Assembly (NCBI GenBank): GCA_951640165.1
Contig: OX621246.1
Coordinates: 5,047,001 to 5,111,000, forward strand
Reading direction: 5' to 3'
DNA from: Pseudoips prasinana
Lineage: Eukaryota > Arthropoda > Insecta > Lepidoptera > Nolidae
Length of the DNA: 64,000 bases
A model generated the notes under the pieces. The model searched no databases and had not been told where the DNA came from. It saw only the letters and a program-made list of their open reading frames with translations. A program made the translations under genes and the position numbers. This document shows positions 63,864 through 64,000 of this stretch, piece by piece (the stretch's first letter is position 1; every line of letters starts with the position of its first letter).

Positions 63864-64000
63864 TTAGTTTAAATGGTTATCGAAATCTGAATTATTATAT
63901 AATTCAGTACTATCTGGATTATACGTAGGGTTAATTTCAGTAACGTTATGAACCTGTCTTTGAACTTGATTCGGAGAGTAGTTTTTGCGGGAATTATATT
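63864..64000 (-). CDS. gag: Gypsy Gag, C-terminal end (partial)
   Basis: Minus-strand frame open from the right edge, with YSPNQVQRQVHNVTEINPTY and ending SDFDNHLN before TAA (63864-63866). Asn-rich tail without a zinc knuckle. Only 45 codons are inside the window. Confidence 0.7.
   Translation of the reverse strand, partial: YNSRKNYSPNQVQRQVHNVTEINPTYNPDSTELYNNSDFDNHLN
63867..63873 (-). promoter_or_regulatory. -1 ribosomal frameshift heptamer (TTTAAAC) at gag-pol
   Basis: Minus strand reads CAT TTA AAC TAA in the gag frame, so T TTA AAC is the canonical X-XXY-YYZ slippery heptamer directly before the gag stop. The pol frame is exactly -1 (TTT AAA CTA) and stays open downstream through 63804. 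A stimulatory stem or pseudoknot downstream was not established. Confidence 0.72.

Larger units (their letters stand above)
63198..63873 (-). pseudogene. pol: Gypsy Pol N-terminus: Thr/Ser repeat region and protease start
   Basis: Frame reached by -1 frameshift from gag at 63867-63873. Encodes VSRRTESSTQTDAFDILLNQ, then about 140 residues of NPTKST/ISTKSTN-type repeats (63370-63785). The protease N-terminus follows, with catalytic LVMLIDSGAG near 63200-63230, where LINE-A begins. Confidence 0.82.
50674..64000 (-). mobile_element. Ty3/Gypsy endogenous retrovirus-like element with env (runs off right edge)
   Basis: Minus-strand order from the right edge: gag end, -1 frameshift site, pol (Thr/Ser-rich N-terminus, protease, RT, RNase H, integrase), env, polypurine tract and 3' LTR. 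The 5' LTR is outside the window. Pol carries at least two frameshifts, env at least one, plus a palindrome and nested LINEs. So this copy is defective. Gypsy elements with an env of this kind are the insect errantivirus-type group. Confidence 0.88.

Overview
This is AT-rich, intron- and transposon-dense animal nuclear DNA. It is most likely from a lepidopteran insect. That is inferred from two insect-like host genes and from the repeat mix: tRNA-type SINEs with ATT tails, a 5S-rRNA-like SINE, RTE-like and CR1/Jockey-like LINEs, a DIRS element, mariner, and an env-bearing Gypsy element. There is no prokaryotic gene organisation, rRNA operon or CRISPR array.

Host genes. The minus strand from 39593 down to 5843 carries sixteen coding exons of sorting nexin 14 (SNX14). 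I joined them by splice sites and codon phase into a continuous 867-codon frame: N-terminal membrane segments, a C-x2-C-x4-C-x2-H motif, PXA, RGS, PX and the C-terminal nexin domain. The short last exon was not found and probably lies off the left edge. On the plus strand at 48314-48823 is an intact glycine cleavage system H protein (GCSH). A 36-aa membrane micropeptide ORF at 50178-50288 is only a candidate.

Mobile DNA, left to right. A degenerate DIRS retrotransposon (851-5692) has inverted terminal repeats and an internal complementary region. The SNX14 introns (5.8-39.6 kb) hold nested SINEs, RTE-like fragments, MITEs, a PHD-finger LINE ORF1 broken by another LINE, and a 3.2-kb LINE inside an older LINE with a 14-bp target-site duplication. 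A nearly full-length minus-strand LINE fills 42.4-47.3 kb. From 50674 to the right edge is a minus-strand Ty3/Gypsy endogenous retrovirus-like element: 3' LTR split by an intact mariner, env, pol, and the end of gag with a -1 frameshift heptamer. Its protease is split by LINE-A (about 58180-63197), and LINE-A is itself split by LINE-B (about 58890-62640).

Other structure. There is a decayed duplicate of SNX14 exon 7, a possible second one of exon 5, several near-perfect spacerless palindromes (two inside transposon ORFs), and a Thr/Ser/Pro/Lys minisatellite at the N-terminus of the retroelement Pol. All calls come from reading the sequence and from family knowledge; no database search was run.
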